Translations under genes and position numbers: made by a program
Notes under the pieces: generated by a model
The model's database searches: none
Told to the model about the DNA's origin: nothing
Seen by the model: the letters and a program-made list of their open reading frames with translations, nothing else
Assembly (NCBI RefSeq): GCF_002234675.1
Contig: NC_019860.2
Coordinates: 11,096,586 to 11,160,585 of the forward strand
From: Oryzias latipes
Lineage: Eukaryota; Chordata; Actinopteri; Beloniformes; Adrianichthyidae
Reading direction: 5' to 3'
DNA: 64,000 nt
Shown here: positions 23,401 through 35,871 of the stretch, piece by piece
Layout: each line of letters starts with the position of its first letter
How positions within the stretch are numbered: position 1 is the first letter of the stretch

Positions 23401-26400
23401 CCAGGGTTGTACTGCTGTCTCAGCCCCGTTAGGCTGAGAGCAGAGACGGTTCAGTTACACAGTAAGTTATGTGAAAAACACTGTCAACCATCTGACACTG
23501 AATGCGTTGAACTCAGCTTTGCAGATTTTATACTGCAAAAGGACTATTGTGACCTAAAAACAACTGCAGGACTCAACAAAAAGGGGTTTAATACCAAAAG
23601 CAGACCTCTTACTCCCCATATTCTCAAAAACTGACGAGAATTTCTAAATCACAGGTGATTTGGATGATCCTGTTGGCCCGGCAACATTCTGTCCTCAACC
23701 TGAAACACTAACATCAAGAAAAATTCAACCGTATGTAGCCGTAACTGTGCAAAATGATTATTGCTGCAATGCTACTGTCTGATAACCAGGAATGAAATCA
23801 TCACAGGCGCATTAATTTGGGGCGGAGCTTCCAGGCTGACATCCCACCTCTCCGGAATGCAAAGTACACACAGTTAGACTCCCACAATGCACTTCTAGCC
23901 TGGAGGCCGTTGGACAAGCTAGAAGATCCTGTCAATCAACAGAGAGGTACGCAAAAATTAAGAGATGAAAATAATTAGGAGGTTTATTTTGGGGGGGATT
24001 TGGAGAATTGTGATTTGTTTGTACAGTCCAGGCCCTGCTGATGATGGCTCAGTCCAGTCTGGTCCCAGGAAACGGAACCAGTCCAGAACACGCCCTCCAC
24101 ATCCTGTCAGAGTGCAAAGGAGACTTTCTGGTACAATCTTGTGGAATGTTTGGATGTAAAACATATGTCTGCTTCAGTTTTAAAAAAAAACTCTTTCTGA
24201 TTTTTTTTTTATATATGTTTTTTAACTTTGTAAATGTATAACATACAATGCACCTATTTTTCTACATTGTTAGCAGGTGAGTATAGAAGCATAATATAAT
24301 GGAACTTAAGCGGGCTTCAGGATTGTGGGGCACTTTGCCTGATGGAAGTCTTAACTGCTGTCATACTGTAAATAATAAAAATGTCCTCAAAGAAACATGC
24401 TAGTAATATATTATATATAATTATTTTATATATTTTATATTTAACTAGCTTTAGGCTTTTTTGTTATACATTTGTTTTTAAAAGATTTTAAACTTTTAAA
24501 AAGTAGATCTAAAAATCACAATACAAACACAGAAAACCAACACAAATCCCAAGAGTTTTAATACACTCACCCAAATCTTGAAGTAAAAGAAAATACTTTG
24601 GTGCCACAAAATGAAAAGAATAAAAAAAAAGCAAAGCAGCTGTGCTTTAATAATAAATCGGATTATTCTTAAGATCCGTGTGAGACAATAAAACATCTTT
24701 TGTAGAACTGTGTGGAAAAATCCCTCTAAAGTATTAATACAAACTGTAAATGGTGTATACTCATATAGCACTTTACTACCTTCCTAGAAGGCGCTTTCAG
24801 TTACAGTCACCCATTCACCCACACACATTAGAGCACTGGTGCCAACCTGTAACCGCCAGGTCTCATGTGGGGTTTAGTGTCTTGCCCAAAGACACTTTGA
24901 CACATGGGCGTGGAGAGCGGGAAGTGAATTTGTGATTTTCCGATCGGAGGTCAATTGTTCTCCCTCTGCACCACGGCCGCCCTTTGTAAAGGACCAAGAA
25001 TTTGGAAAACCAGAGAGAAGTTTTGAGGGAAAGACCTTAGAACGAGACATTTCTGTCAATTGTTCAAGATATTGTAACTACAAATATTAATAACTTGGTT
25101 GTCCATTTGAGTAACGTCTATGTAAACGCGTCCTTATGTGCGTTTCTGGCTTACGCATTTAAAAGTCTTCCGCTACGCAAGTTTTTAGCCCATTTCTGGG
25201 CTCTACATACAAAACACGCACCAAATGCACGTGTTAAAAGTTTAACTAGTGGAATCTGCGACTTGGATTTGGCCGTGACACATGGATGACGTCCTTTTTA
25301 ATTCACAGAAATACCAAACGTTTGAAATTGATCATGACGGAGACATTAATAATTGCGGTTTGACACCAAGTCTTTCAAAAGTCAGACTAGAGCTGTGAAA
25401 GAAAAAGCCTGGAGCAAGATTGCCAAGATTTGCCTCGCTTTGACAGTTTTCACCAAGCTTCTTCCAACTGTAGGTACATGAGTTAGTAACAGTCCAGTGT
25501 GAACACCATATAGTAAAAGCGTGCCAAAGAATGCATGTTTAGTGCGCTCTTGAACGCACCACAGATACCTGTGTGTACACAACATAAGACTTGTGATTTG
25601 CATCGCAATTATGACATCAGATGTTATCAACTGTAGTAAAACAATAAAAAAGGACAGCTGCATGACAATGTAAACGCTGATTTAAATCCGTTTTCTTTCA
25701 GCTGACAGTGGAGAAGCTGCTGACAACACCAAGGAAGAGTCAAAATGGTGAGCTTCAACTCCTACTCCACTTCATAAAGGGCCCTGATCTACTGCGCAGA
25801 AGCTTTTAACTCACAGGTTCATCTTCCTTGTGTTGTAGGTGTTAGCTGGAGTGCAGCTGAGAAGAGGCTTCTGACCAAGTCCCTGCAGCTCCATCGTAAA
25901 GACTTTCGCAGTGTCTGCAAATCCGTAAGCAAGACTTACAAAGCGCCACGTCTCCCTTGTAGTTAAATAAGAAGTTATCGACTGCTCCCCCACCACCTCT
26001 ATGTCCCCCATCTTAACCTGTCTAACATCCCACTCTCTTCCTCTCTCTTCTTTTTTTATGTCCGGTCCAACAAGGAATGCATATAAATATAATTATAACG
26101 AATAAAGCTTAGCCTCAAACACAAAAGAGGTTTGTAAAAATATACACCTCGTGTGTCAGAAGATCCATAAACCCCTAATGAAGCAGTAAAATGTGTCCAA
26201 TACAAGAGGCTCCGATCTGTTTGCTCAGCTGTTGTACAGGACAAGTTAAAAATAAAGTTCTAAGTCATACAAGTTAACGCTGAAAAGAAAAACATCCAGT
26301 ACCAATTTTAAATCATTAAGTCCTCCTTAAAAAAACCTTTAGATATTAGTCTTCATCAATTTGTAGAAATTCTAGAACAAAATGTCATTGATAAGTAGCC

Positions 26401-29400
26401 CTGAACATCGGATTTTCCTTTTCCTTTTCCTTTTCAAAGGTTAAGACCAAGTCTCTGTCGGAGTGTGTCGAGTTTTATTACCTGTGGAAAAAGAAGTTGA
26501 ATTTGAGCTTGAAAACCAAAACATGCCTGACTGTCACCCTGCCGGACAAAAATGTAAGAATCACACACTTTTTCTTTTTTTTACAGTTAATTAATTTATT
26601 AATGAAAAGACTGTTAAACTTGTGTGGATAGTACCAGGACAATGAACACTTGATATTGGGTATAACAACTACACGGTTCTGTGTGCAATGATAAATAAAT
26701 AAGATGAGTAGACTTAGAGAAAATTAATGCCATAGTCATTACTACCGTTATGGGGGGAAACGGGCTGTCTAAGGATAAAAAATGGGCAAACTTTGCAGGT
26801 GGCCCACGTGAAATATTAAGATCGTAGACCGCTAAGTGAGCCTGTAGAGGAGGTTGCAAACATTGAAAAAACACACAAGGGTAAGTCAGGGTAAAGTAGG
26901 AGAGACATTTGGATTTTTCATTGTTTTGACCTCCCCCATATCCTGCAGACTGCTCAAGGGACATGTTAGTGCTCTGTGCTCATAGTCTGACTGTTAGAGA
27001 TGAGAAAATAAGGCAATCAGAGCATGGTTTGTGTCGGCATCCTAGGGTCGTTCTGCGTGCAGTTTCATATCCCATTTGGCTTTCTGAACGCAGCCCATTA
27101 GAGGTCAATACTCACACCTTTCTAATGACTAGAGTTTGGCGTTAGGACACTGTACCACAGCATCACCCGTACGTCACTAGAAACTTACAGTACATTAGCC
27201 TTTCTGATATTTCATGATACTCTTACCTCACGGACGACAATGGTACGTTCCATTTTCACGATGTCCCTTGAGGTGGCGGCATGAGCCTCAAAGGAACTGC
27301 AAGACAGACCTGCACTCCACAACCCTTCAGGGGCCCTGATAACCTAAAAACCCACAGCTCCCAGATGGTTGAATGTGACTAAGGGTTTAGCTTGAACCTG
27401 TGGATCTTGGGTCTTGACTTGCTGGTCATCAGTTGGTGCATGATGGGGGATTTATTGGCTTTTTTTCAAAATGTTCACTTTGTTTTGAAAATTAACCGGA
27501 GATTTACTTTTTTTTTAAGTTAAGGACCCAATTGGTGACTTGACAGTCATGTCTTTCAACTCTGATTGGAGCATGTTGACCTTTACTTAGAACCTGACCA
27601 GAGTCTCGATTGCCTTGTTAGTCCTTTCCCTGACTAAGTCTATTTGAACCTCAGAGGAGAATCAACTTGGGATTGTTGGTCTTACTAAGGGAATTGCTGA
27701 CCTTTACTTGATATCCCTGTTGGAGATTTGATGGCCTTGAAATTTTTGTCTCGTACCGGAAGTTGACCAGTTCATCTCTCAGCATATTCCTACAGGGGTT
27801 GCCACAGGTGGTTTGTCAATCCTTTTTTGGATTTAAAGTTGAGACTTGTTGGCTTTGATAGGAAACCTGGTCTTGGAACTTGCTAATTTTGACTCTAAGT
27901 TCTGTAACTTAGTTGGTTTTAGCCCCACCTAAAGTTGGAATTCTGCATTTTATCGTAAGATCTGAGATGAGACGGGGAGACCACATTAATAACTTGAAAG
28001 CCTTACTTTGTGGGACAGAGCTACAGTCAAAAACACGTAAATTAGGAAGCTATGGTGCTAAAGAAGTCTGATATTAAACGTGTATTTTGTTTTAGAAATG
28101 ATCTTTGAAAAGGTGGATTTATAAAATAATCCTGTACATGCTAACCCACACCTTTCCCACGGAAAAACACTCAGATGATGCAGCTTAGAGTTAAAGTGCT
28201 TATGTTCAACTGGACCAAAGCATACCAGTCCTGCATTTCATATTTTTAACCCTTGTGCTATCTTAGATGACCCCACCCTTGCATTGACGTGTTCTCCCTA
28301 CTATGATAAAGGTGGATAAAGGTGGAAAGATTTCATGTAATCCATGGACACCAGTGAGGTTCACAAATCATTGAAGAAAAAAAGTTCAGAGCACTGTCTA
28401 GTGGGTCTAGATGACCCAACTCCCCAAAAAAGTGCCTAGGATAGCACAAGGGTTACAGCGTGTATGAAATACAGACCTAAGAAGCGGTCCCGTTCACCAC
28501 TGCCCACAATTTTACATGTTTAATACAACAAAAATCTCACAGTGCTGACATCATAAAATACATTAAAAATAACTTTTAAATAAATCACTCCTCATATCGT
28601 GTTTGGAATCTTAGCTAGAGAATGGCAGCAGTTAGGTAAAATGACCTCCACAACGGCGATTACCACATCCTACCATGCTTATTACCATAGCACAGTGCTT
28701 GCTGTTACCAGAGATTAACCAACACGAGCATGGAAACAAACCAAGGGGTGTTACAGCGAGCTGAAGTTTCAGTTTCCATTAAGTCAATCAGTTTGGCCTT
28801 TCAGGTCAGTGAACACAAATGAAACTACAGGCGGAGTGAACAAAAACCACTAAAACCAAGTTCCTCTTATCACTCCACATGCAACAGTAACTCAAAGCAC
28901 ACATGGAAACACACCAAGAACGCCCACTTCCTGCCATAGCCTTCACGATTTTGAGAAGAACTGTGACATGACATTTAAAAATGCAAAGTGTTTGAGTGTG
29001 TCAGTGCGGTCAAACATCAAACTTTTTTTTTTCCATTTGAGAATTTAAAACTTCTCAGAAACAAACTTTGATTATAAATTTTTAGTTTATTTTTTTTTTC
29101 AATTTCAAATTAAAAGCACCTACTCCACATTAACTATTGCTATTAAATCTGGCTGATTTTATGTTTTGAAATTAGATTATTATTAAAATTTAAATGAATT
29201 ATAATCCAATTCATTTAAAATTAGATTATCATAAGATTACCGGATATCAAATTTCTAGTCCGAGTTTATTTTTACAGCCAGAAGTTATCAAAGTACTGTA
29301 CAGAATAAAACCAAAGTTTAGTATAAAGAAGAACAAGACAAAAAAAGAGTACCGGTGCCTCATTTGATTACTGCAAAAAATGATAATGAAATAAAATATT

Positions 29401-32065
29401 TAAATAAAATGTGAAAAAACTAAATAATAATAAACTTAATATGAGAGTGGAAAAAGCAGTGAAAAAGAGTGAAAAAATGATGTTGAGCAACAGTCAAATA
29501 AATTGAAATAGTTTGAAAAAAACATATTAATCTTAATTAAATGGGATTTTCAAATTAACCGTACACTTCAACTAAAATTTTTAAAGACTGTATTTGCAAA
29601 GTATAGTGGAAAAGACATATTTGGCATATATCAATCATCTCAGTTCTGGAAAGCAAGGGGGGAGGGGTCACTAAGTCTAGTTTTCATATGCAGTCAATAG
29701 TTTTCACATTGTAGCTACTTTTTTGGTTAATTTCTTCATGCAGATCTCCTCTAGAGCTGTGATGTTTTGGGAGATGCTGTGCAACATGGATTTTAACACC
29801 TCTAAAGATTTTCTCAGGGGTTGAGATCTGTAGACTGTATGACCTTTAAATATGTCATATGACTCAACTCCCTCATTTCCCAGGTGTTGTGTTTGGGATC
29901 ATTGTCATGCTAAAGGATCCAGCCACGTTTCATCTTTGATCCTCCTGCTGATGGAAGGAGGTTTTCACTCAAAATCTCACCATACATGGTCCCCTTAATC
30001 CTTTCATTTACATGGATGAGTCGTACTGGTACCTTGGATACAAATCAGCATTTTTTTTCTTCACCAAACACAAGTTGAGTTTTGACCAAGAAGGTCTATC
30101 TTGGTTTCATCTGACCATATGAGGTTCTTCTACTCCTCTTCTGGATCATCCAGATGCTCTAGCCATGCACATGTGCAGGATTAAGTAAGCAGACACATCT
30201 GGCACTGTAGGATTTGAGTCCCTGGCGGTGTAGTGTGTTACTGATGATAGGCTTTGGCCTTAGCTCTCTGCAGGTCATTCACTGGGTCCCCCTGTGTGGT
30301 TCTGGGATTTTTACACACTGTTTTTGTGATCATTTTGACCCCACAGGGTGAGATCTTTCATGGAGCCCCAGATGGAGGGAGATGATCAGTGGTCTTGTAT
30401 GTTTTTCATTTTCTAGTAATTGCTCCCACAGTTGATTTTTTCCCATCAAGCTGCTTACCTACTGCCAAATCAGTCTTCCCAGTCTGGTCCAGGTCAAGAA
30501 TTTTGTTTCTGGTGTCCTCAGACAGCTCTTTGGTCTTAGCCATAGTGGAGTTTGGACTGTGATAGTTTGAGGGTGTAGACAGGTGTCTTTTAACCAATTG
30601 AAACAACATGTCCAGGTTCAAGCAGATGGCAAAACCCACACAGGTCAGGGCCAAAAATCCAAACAAAATATAAATCCAAATACCAACAACACTGGATTTA
30701 AAGGCTTATACATACTACATCCTAGTTATGGGCAGATTATAGAAGAGGTGTCCCAGCTGATGAGAATTACCAATAAGCAGGGTGAGGCTGGTGCACAATC
30801 ATTACACTACCTGAAGGGAATCAAGAGTTTTAAAAAACGCTTTTAGCATTTGGTGTTCCCCCTGGACTGTCACTGCCACTAACACATGTACTCACAGTTA
30901 GAAGAGGTTTGGTGTGAAATGTTGAAATGGTTCAAATGTTGCGAATCTTGCTCCAGGCTTTTTTCTTTGATAGCTCTATTCCGATACATGAAAGACTTGG
31001 TGTCATGGAATTCCAACTGGGCACAAACAGCAATGATTAGGTATTCTGTTTTGAAAACGACCAAATCCGAGCCAATGATTGATTAAAGTTCGACAAGTTT
31101 AACTTTCAATGCGCGCTCAATGGCTACAGGTTATGTACGTAGAGCCGGAAATTGGACTTAAAAACTTGCTTTCTAGACTTGAACTCAAAAGAAAATGCCT
31201 TACTTCAGGCTCCCTCAAAATGAAACCACTTCAGTTTCCACTTTTCTGCTATACGGACATCGCCATGTGACAGTGATTGGTTCAAGTCGGTTTGAGTTAA
31301 CATTGCTATGGAAACCACTGTTGCCTATCAGGCGTAAGCTTGTTGGAAGTCCACATCCCTTTGACTGAAAGCGGGCTCATGAGAATCTGTCAATCAAATT
31401 TTCTAGGTGGGGGCCAGCGAGCACCACATGCTTTTACCGAGGCATCTGATTGGTCAGTTTATAACTTGAATAACTTGTGATAAAGAAAAAATATCATTAA
31501 AAGAAAACGTGGATCAGCAAGAATATGATAGGAAAAAGGTATCAGAGCAAGAATGGCAAATATTAATGAAAAAGTTAAAGCTGTTTATTTCTCTATCGAA
31601 GTCTATGGGATTTTGGTTTCTTGGAGCCAGCAGGTACTTGCTGTTTGGAACGCCAGGGGGGAGGGGTCACTGAGTCCAGTTCAATTATTCTGTCAATGGT
31701 TTTCATAGACTTTTCATTGACAGTGTCTGCTTAAATGTGCGTTGCCAAGATTGATGTGAATTATGCCAAAATGAACTAAAACATTTCCAGTGACAGTTCA
31801 GAGAAGAATTGGTAAGCCAACCTCAAAATCAAGAAAGCTCAACACAAAACAATAAAAAATGTCCAGTTCAGGTCCTAAGACAAGAAAACACCCAAACTGA
31901 GCAGATTTAGAGCAAATCCAATCTCAGATGGAGGATCAAGCCTTTTATTCAGGCCAAACATTACTTTTTAGTCCTAATCCCTCATGGTTATTATATTTGT
32001 TTACATTTTTCTCCTTTATGTTTTTTCAGAACCAAATATCATCAAAGTCTGCAAAAGCAACATGA
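20414..32065 (+). CDS. TRERF1/MIDEAS/ZNF541-family ELM2-SANT transcriptional regulator, compact TRERF1-like
   Basis: Family members scaffold HDAC1/2 through their ELM2-SANT module (MiDAC-type complexes) in the nucleus. Coding exons: 20414-20599, 20683-21027, 21107-21793, 22082-22128, 22216-22336, 23161-23461, 23655-23730, 23807-23946, 24027-24130, 25702-25747, 25839-25924, 26440-26553, 32030-32065. They sum to 2289 nt, all phases agreeing: 762 aa. Residues 1-415 are a Ser/Pro/Gln-rich low-complexity region. One C2H2 finger follows (C425, C428, H441, H445) with the TRERF1 signature ALNGHMRSH. The exon at 23161 has MVMPVSVPV and PPPMLCPLR, both close to human TRERF1. ELM2 begins RINLGRSFQADIP (589 on) and ends near GDFLLTVEKLL; SANT covers about 685-740 with CVEFYYLWKKK. 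The protein stops 11 residues after the SANT exon, so the long C-terminal part of mammalian TRERF1 (about 1200 aa) is absent or not found. The ELM2 exon at 23807 carries no long ORF of its own. TRERF1 is the closest relative I recognise; exact orthology is unproven. Confidence 0.9.
22540..23060 (+). repeat. Dispersed repeat family A, copy in TRERF1-like intron
   Basis: It shares ordered blocks with 42105-42500: ATAATTTCTGCAG, ATTTCACCTCTGAGTTG, GTCTGCT-TTGATTCACAA, TTTGAATAAAGAA and CCTCCGTCATCAG. Shorter related pieces occur at 35400-35545 and, inverted, at 38850-38990. There is no coding potential. The family is unnamed here. Confidence 0.55.
24748..24985 (+). repeat. Dispersed repeat of the ATATAGC(A/G)CTTT type
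   Basis: It contains TATACTCATATAGCACTTT, CCCATTCACCCACACACATT and TGTCTTGCCCAAAGACAC, the word order of a very common fish dispersed repeat. A related shorter copy is at 38222-38360. Confidence 0.6.
26700..27340 (+). repeat. Dispersed repeat family B, copy 1 (last TRERF1-like intron)
   Basis: A roughly 600-bp block shares ordered segments with 50990-51570: GTGAGCCTGTAGAG / GTGAACCCGTAGAG, CTCACACCTTTCTAATGACTAGAG / CTCGCACCTTACTAACGACTA, TGGCGTTAGGACACTGTACC, and CGTTCCATTTTCACGATGTC followed by GGAACTGCAAGACA. There is no ORF. Termini and superfamily are not resolved. Confidence 0.6.
27341..28249. other. Intronic DNA, no recognised feature
   Basis: Part of the 5.5-kb last intron of the TRERF1-like gene. 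I find no coding block. The sequence carries recurring GACTT/TTGACC words that hint at an old degraded repeat, but I cannot delimit one. Confidence 0.4.
28250..28452 (-). mobile_element. piggyBac-like TTAA MITE, copy 1
   Basis: It begins CCCTTGTGCTATCTTAG directly after TTAA and ends CTAGGATAGCACAAGGG, 203 bp. Its internal order is the reverse complement of the copies at 34030, 35667 and 44521. There is no transposase. CCC...GGG ends at a TTAA target are typical of piggyBac-superfamily elements; this assignment is inference from the ends. Confidence 0.8.
29690..30620 (-). mobile_element. Tc1-like transposon relic
   Basis: On the minus strand an ATG at 30543 opens MAKTKELSEDTRNKILDLD, followed by GKQLDGKKSTVGAI; this is the N-terminal helix-turn-helix of Tc1-like transposases. 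Further along the same strand, 30120-29720 reads in broken frames as a SDETKI block, a HDNDPKHN-like block and a later catalytic part. Stops and indels throughout show it is inactive. It lies in the last intron of the TRERF1-like gene, antisense to it. The terminal repeats could not be defined. Confidence 0.8.
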
Positions 32066-32122
32066 AGCTCTGGACAGGCTACGCACTACTTTTGAGCATA
32101 TAACATACATGCACACACAAAT

Positions 32123-32189
32123 GTGTATATATATATATATATCTATATCTATATATATATATAGATATATATATATCTATATATATATG
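32123..32189. repeat. (AT)n/(TATC)n microsatellite in the TRERF1-like 3' UTR
   Basis: An almost pure TA tract interspersed with TATATC and its inverse GATATA. It could fold as a long AU hairpin in the transcript. It lies 60-125 nt after the stop codon. Confidence 0.9.
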
Positions 32190-33143
32190 TTATCCACTTA
32201 TCCTAAAAGGTAAATGTAAAATATGTAGAATTTGTATTTATGACTAGATACACAAATGTAAAAGTTACTCTTGTTTCACTTAGTTTAACCTGTAAACATG
32301 GTATTTTTTTATGGATTTTTTTTTGTATATTTTCTCTGTAAATGGAAAAAGAAGGAGCTTCAGTGGATGACTACACATCTTCAGATTTCCTGTTGCAGAA
32401 GTTGGAGGTTATTTTTCTTCTTTTTTCCTGTCAAATCTTTGTTTTCAGCCTGAGGGGCCTGATGCTGGACAGCGGTGTACTTATTACTTTCTAAATGAAA
32501 AACAAAAGTAAATATGAGACGCCTGAAGTTTTTTTACTTGTCGGAATGCAGCTACTGAGTAAATAAACTTGTAGGCAAAGATTAGCTCTTTGGAACCAAA
32601 CTAACATGAACCAAAGGACTGAAAATCTATGTCAAATAACACAACCTCACGCTCTGAGTGGATGTTAATAGGCCCAGGTTTGGTTTCATAGCATCTCTAG
32701 CTGTTTCCAGGCCACAATATTAGTAAAATCTAACACGTTTAAGCTTTAATAAATCAGGAAAGTCAAAGATTAAGTCATTTAGTCAAGGAACGAAGCAGAA
32801 TTATATGAAAAAAATTTTTTTTTCATATGTTTGAGGACTTTTTTAAGCATCAAAGTAATATAGCTTAAGAAAAATGTTCTTTACATTTTGTTCCGTTAGT
32901 CAAAAAAAAAAAAGTCGAATATTAATCAAGATAATTTTTATGTTTATTTAAAAAAAATATATCTATATATATTTTGTAAATGCTAAGGATGTTTCTTATC
33001 CAGATTGTTGCCAAAAAAACAAACACAAAAATGATATTTTATGGGGTAAAAATGACTATGTTTTACAAATGTCAAACTATTTCTTTTTTAAACTAATGGT
33101 GACCTTGTATTTAAGTCAGTATTTGTATTTGTGATGTTACTGA

Positions 33144-33149
33144 AATAAA
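33144..33149 (+). terminator. Putative polyadenylation signal of the TRERF1-like gene
   Basis: AATAAA about 1.08 kb after the stop at 32065, followed by T/G-rich sequence. It is the best canonical hexamer before the next gene starts at 33439. Confidence 0.55.
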
Positions 33150-33438
33150 ATCTTTCTAAAGCAAATGTTTCTAGTTTTGGTTTTATTAAAAAAATAATGT
33201 TGAATACTTGTCTTTACTTTTAAATGTTTTTTTTATGTGTCTTTCATGTGTTTGGTATGTAAAAAAATGCGCTCTTCAACTCTCTACATTCCTTTCTAAT
33301 CCTGAGTTTAGTGGATTTGTCAAAGTTTCCTGAGCTTGCTGGGAGCTTCAGGCCACTCATAAAGTTTGACTCCTCCTCATTCCAAAGGTCCTCCTGCCAG
33401 TAACCAGGACTGGATAGTGGGAGAAAAAGGAGCCCGTC

Positions 33439-35232
33439 ATGGGAGCGGAGGAGCAGGAGGATGACAGAGCTCCTCCGGGGAGGGAAAAGCAGCAGAAAAG
33501 TTCAAAAGAAGTCTATTTCAGCATCCTGCCGGATAGATATGAACCGCTGATTGAGGAGGAGACAGAGGAGGAGAGGAGGAGGAGGAAGGAGGAGAAAAAG
33601 GAAAAGAGGAAAAAGAAATACAAGACTTATCGGAAGGTAAGATTACACTGAGATAATAATTTAAAATAATTTAATAATGTTTAAAATGATAAATCAGTGA
33701 AAATACTTAGTAAAGGGAAGAAACTTTATATTCAATCAAAAAAAATTTCTTTAGCACAATAAAAATATATATATATTTTTTTAATATTTATATATATATA
33801 TTTAAAAAAAATATTTAAAATCTTAAAGTTTAGTAAAAACTAAAACATGCAAAGCTGTTGTTGCTTTACTTTTATCAGCACAAACGCAATACAAGATCCT
33901 GTCTGTAGGCATTTTAACTTTATCAAACATTTACTCTACTCTGTGAATCTGACCTTTGACTCCCAGTTTTCTTCTGATAACAAAAACTACAGATGTATAC
34001 AAAGAAAGAAGAAATTTTTTTTCCAGTAACCCTTGTGCTATCTTAGGCACTTTTTTGGGGAGTTGGATCATCTAGACCCACTAAACAGTGCGCTGAACCT
34101 TTTTTCTTCAATGATTTGTGATCTTCACTGGTGTCCATAAATTACATGAAATCTTTCCACCTTTATCCACCTTTGTCATGGTAGGGAGAACACGTCAATT
34201 TGAGGGTGGGGTCATCTAAGATAGCACAAGGGTTAAGAGATACTTTTTGGTTACAGAACTACATATTCTGCACAGAACATTTTAATTCAACCTCAGCAAC
34301 CTTGGATGTCAACACCTTATGGTGTCCATATCCTGGTCTCACCTTTGACTTATATTTGCAGCAATGCTATTTGCAGGAAGAACCTTTGTTTTTGTCTGTA
34401 AAACCCTGGCCAATATGTGAAAGCAGTTTTGCAGGAGTTTGTTCATTGCTACACAGCATGTTTAATAAATAGAATGCTGGTAAAAAATGTCAATACGTAG
34501 TAACGTGTGGTGCCACTTATGACCGCTAGATGTCAGTATTTCTCCACTTTTTTTTCCTGCTGTTGTTGTCTTCTGGACTCTCCTAGACTGGATTTTATCT
34601 TTAATCCGCTCAAAAAAGTAACAGTAAAGTTCAACAAATTATTGAATTGTTACAAAAAAGAGATGTTAGTGTGTTTTTGCTGTTATAATTGATATTTATT
34701 AAATGTTGAGAGTGGGATTTATGTTTTAGATTAAGAATTATGTAATGTTCTGAAATGGGACGTCCATCTGAATAAAAAAAATCCCACCTAACCTATTTTT
34801 AAAGTATCATCCTTGACAAACATTTGTAGTCAGAGTAGATCAGATGGGTACAATTCAAACAGAAACACAAAAAGGAGATCCTAGCAGAAAAGAATACCAG
34901 AAGAGAACTGTTCTCTATTCTATCAGAGTATCCTTTGCTGAAGGAGGAAAAGATCTCCTTTCCGTTGCAATTAGCTGAATTCAAGCATCCTTTTTCTGTC
35001 ATTTCACTCAGCAGGAGTTTAAAAGTGACCCAGAGTTAAACCATCCATACTCATATTTTCTTCTTGTTTGGTGCAGAATGTAGGAAAAGCTCTGCGCTAC
35101 AGCTGGCGCTGCCTGTTGGCCGGTCTACAGAACATGGCGACCACATACTCCACGCCACTCTCGGCTGTAGCCACGGTGGTGACAGAGATCAACCAAGCCA
35201 GCAGCAGTAAAGCATCATGGGAAGCAGAATGA
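33439..35232 (+). CDS. c1orf115: C1orf115/RDD1-like (required for drug-induced death 1-like) protein
   Basis: Two coding exons, 33439-33636 and 35077-35232, with a phase-0 junction: 117 aa. Exon 1 encodes an acidic start, then EVYFSILPDRYEPLIEE, matching the human C1orf115 block around FALLPERYEPLEE. A highly charged Glu/Arg/Lys run follows. Exon 2 opens NVGKALRYSWRCLLAGLQN and then TYSTPLSAVATVV, matching human NVGK, GLQGFAAAYSAPFAVATSVV. This C-terminal segment is hydrophobic and probably membrane-associated. Human C1orf115/RDD1 was reported from drug-sensitivity screens and linked to trafficking of ABC transporters; that role is from the literature as I recall it, not visible here. The intron holds a TTAA MITE. 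The start ATG is the only good one, close to GCCCGTCATGG. The next gene is a transporter in the same orientation, about 1.1 kb away. Confidence 0.88.
34030..34232 (+). mobile_element. piggyBac-like TTAA MITE, copy 2 (C1orf115-like intron)
   Basis: Begins CCCTTGTGCTATCTTAGGC (preceded by GTAA), ends AAGATAGCACAAGGG followed by TTAA; 203 bp. Same internal order as copies 3 and 4, opposite to copy 1. Confidence 0.85.
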
Positions 35233-35465
35233 TAACGATGAAGGGATCCCGAGATTGAACCAATGACAAAAGCGTGTTTACATGTTTGTTAGCGTGGGGC
35301 TGTGGTTTATTATTCTGTGTCTTTGTTATTATACTGTGAGTTTTTAGGATTGAACAGAGATTGCAGAGTTTGTAAGTCCCATTTTGAAAGTCCAAGCCTT
35401 AAGTCTCTGGACTCAAGCCCATATCCACAGCATTTTTTATCCGCTCCTGATTCCGATTGATTATG

Positions 35466-35471
35466 AATAAA
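35466..35471 (+). terminator. Putative polyadenylation signal of the C1orf115-like gene
   Basis: AATAAA 234 nt after the stop codon at 35232. It lies inside a piece of dispersed repeat family A, so the signal may have been supplied by the repeat. Confidence 0.5.
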
Positions 35472-35666
35472 AAATACTCATGAATCCCATTTTGTGCGGA
35501 ATTTTCCTTCTACATGTCCTCCATCTTCAGAAAACTGCCAAAGGAACAGGTTAAAAACACAAAAAACAATGGAAAAGGTAAGAATAACTAAAGTGAAAAC
35601 AGGGCTGTAAAGTAAATATTCTATTAGAACTAAGATTGTTCTGCTTTTCATACATAGCTGTTCTAA

Positions 35667-35871
35667 CCCTTGTGCTATCCTTGGCACTTTAACATTGGGA
35701 GTTGGGTCATCTAGACCCACTAGACAGTGCACTGAACCTTTTTTCTTCAATGATTTGTGAACCTCACTGGTGTTCATGGATAACATGAAATCTTTCCACC
35801 TTTATCCACCTTTGTCATGGTAGGAATAACATGTCAATGTAATGGTGGGGTCATCTAAGATAGCACAAGGG
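35667..35871 (+). mobile_element. piggyBac-like TTAA MITE, copy 3
   Basis: Begins CCCTTGTGCTATCCTTGGC (preceded by CTAA), ends AAGATAGCACAAGGG followed by TTAA; 205 bp. It lies between the C1orf115-like and SLC22-like genes. Confidence 0.85.

Noticed and set aside
23188-23634. ATG at 23188 as an independent start of a 148-aa protein
   Set aside because: It is an internal methionine of the TRERF1-like exon 23161-23461; a phase-matched donor at 23461 and the conserved MVMPVSVPV block show it is part of the longer gene.
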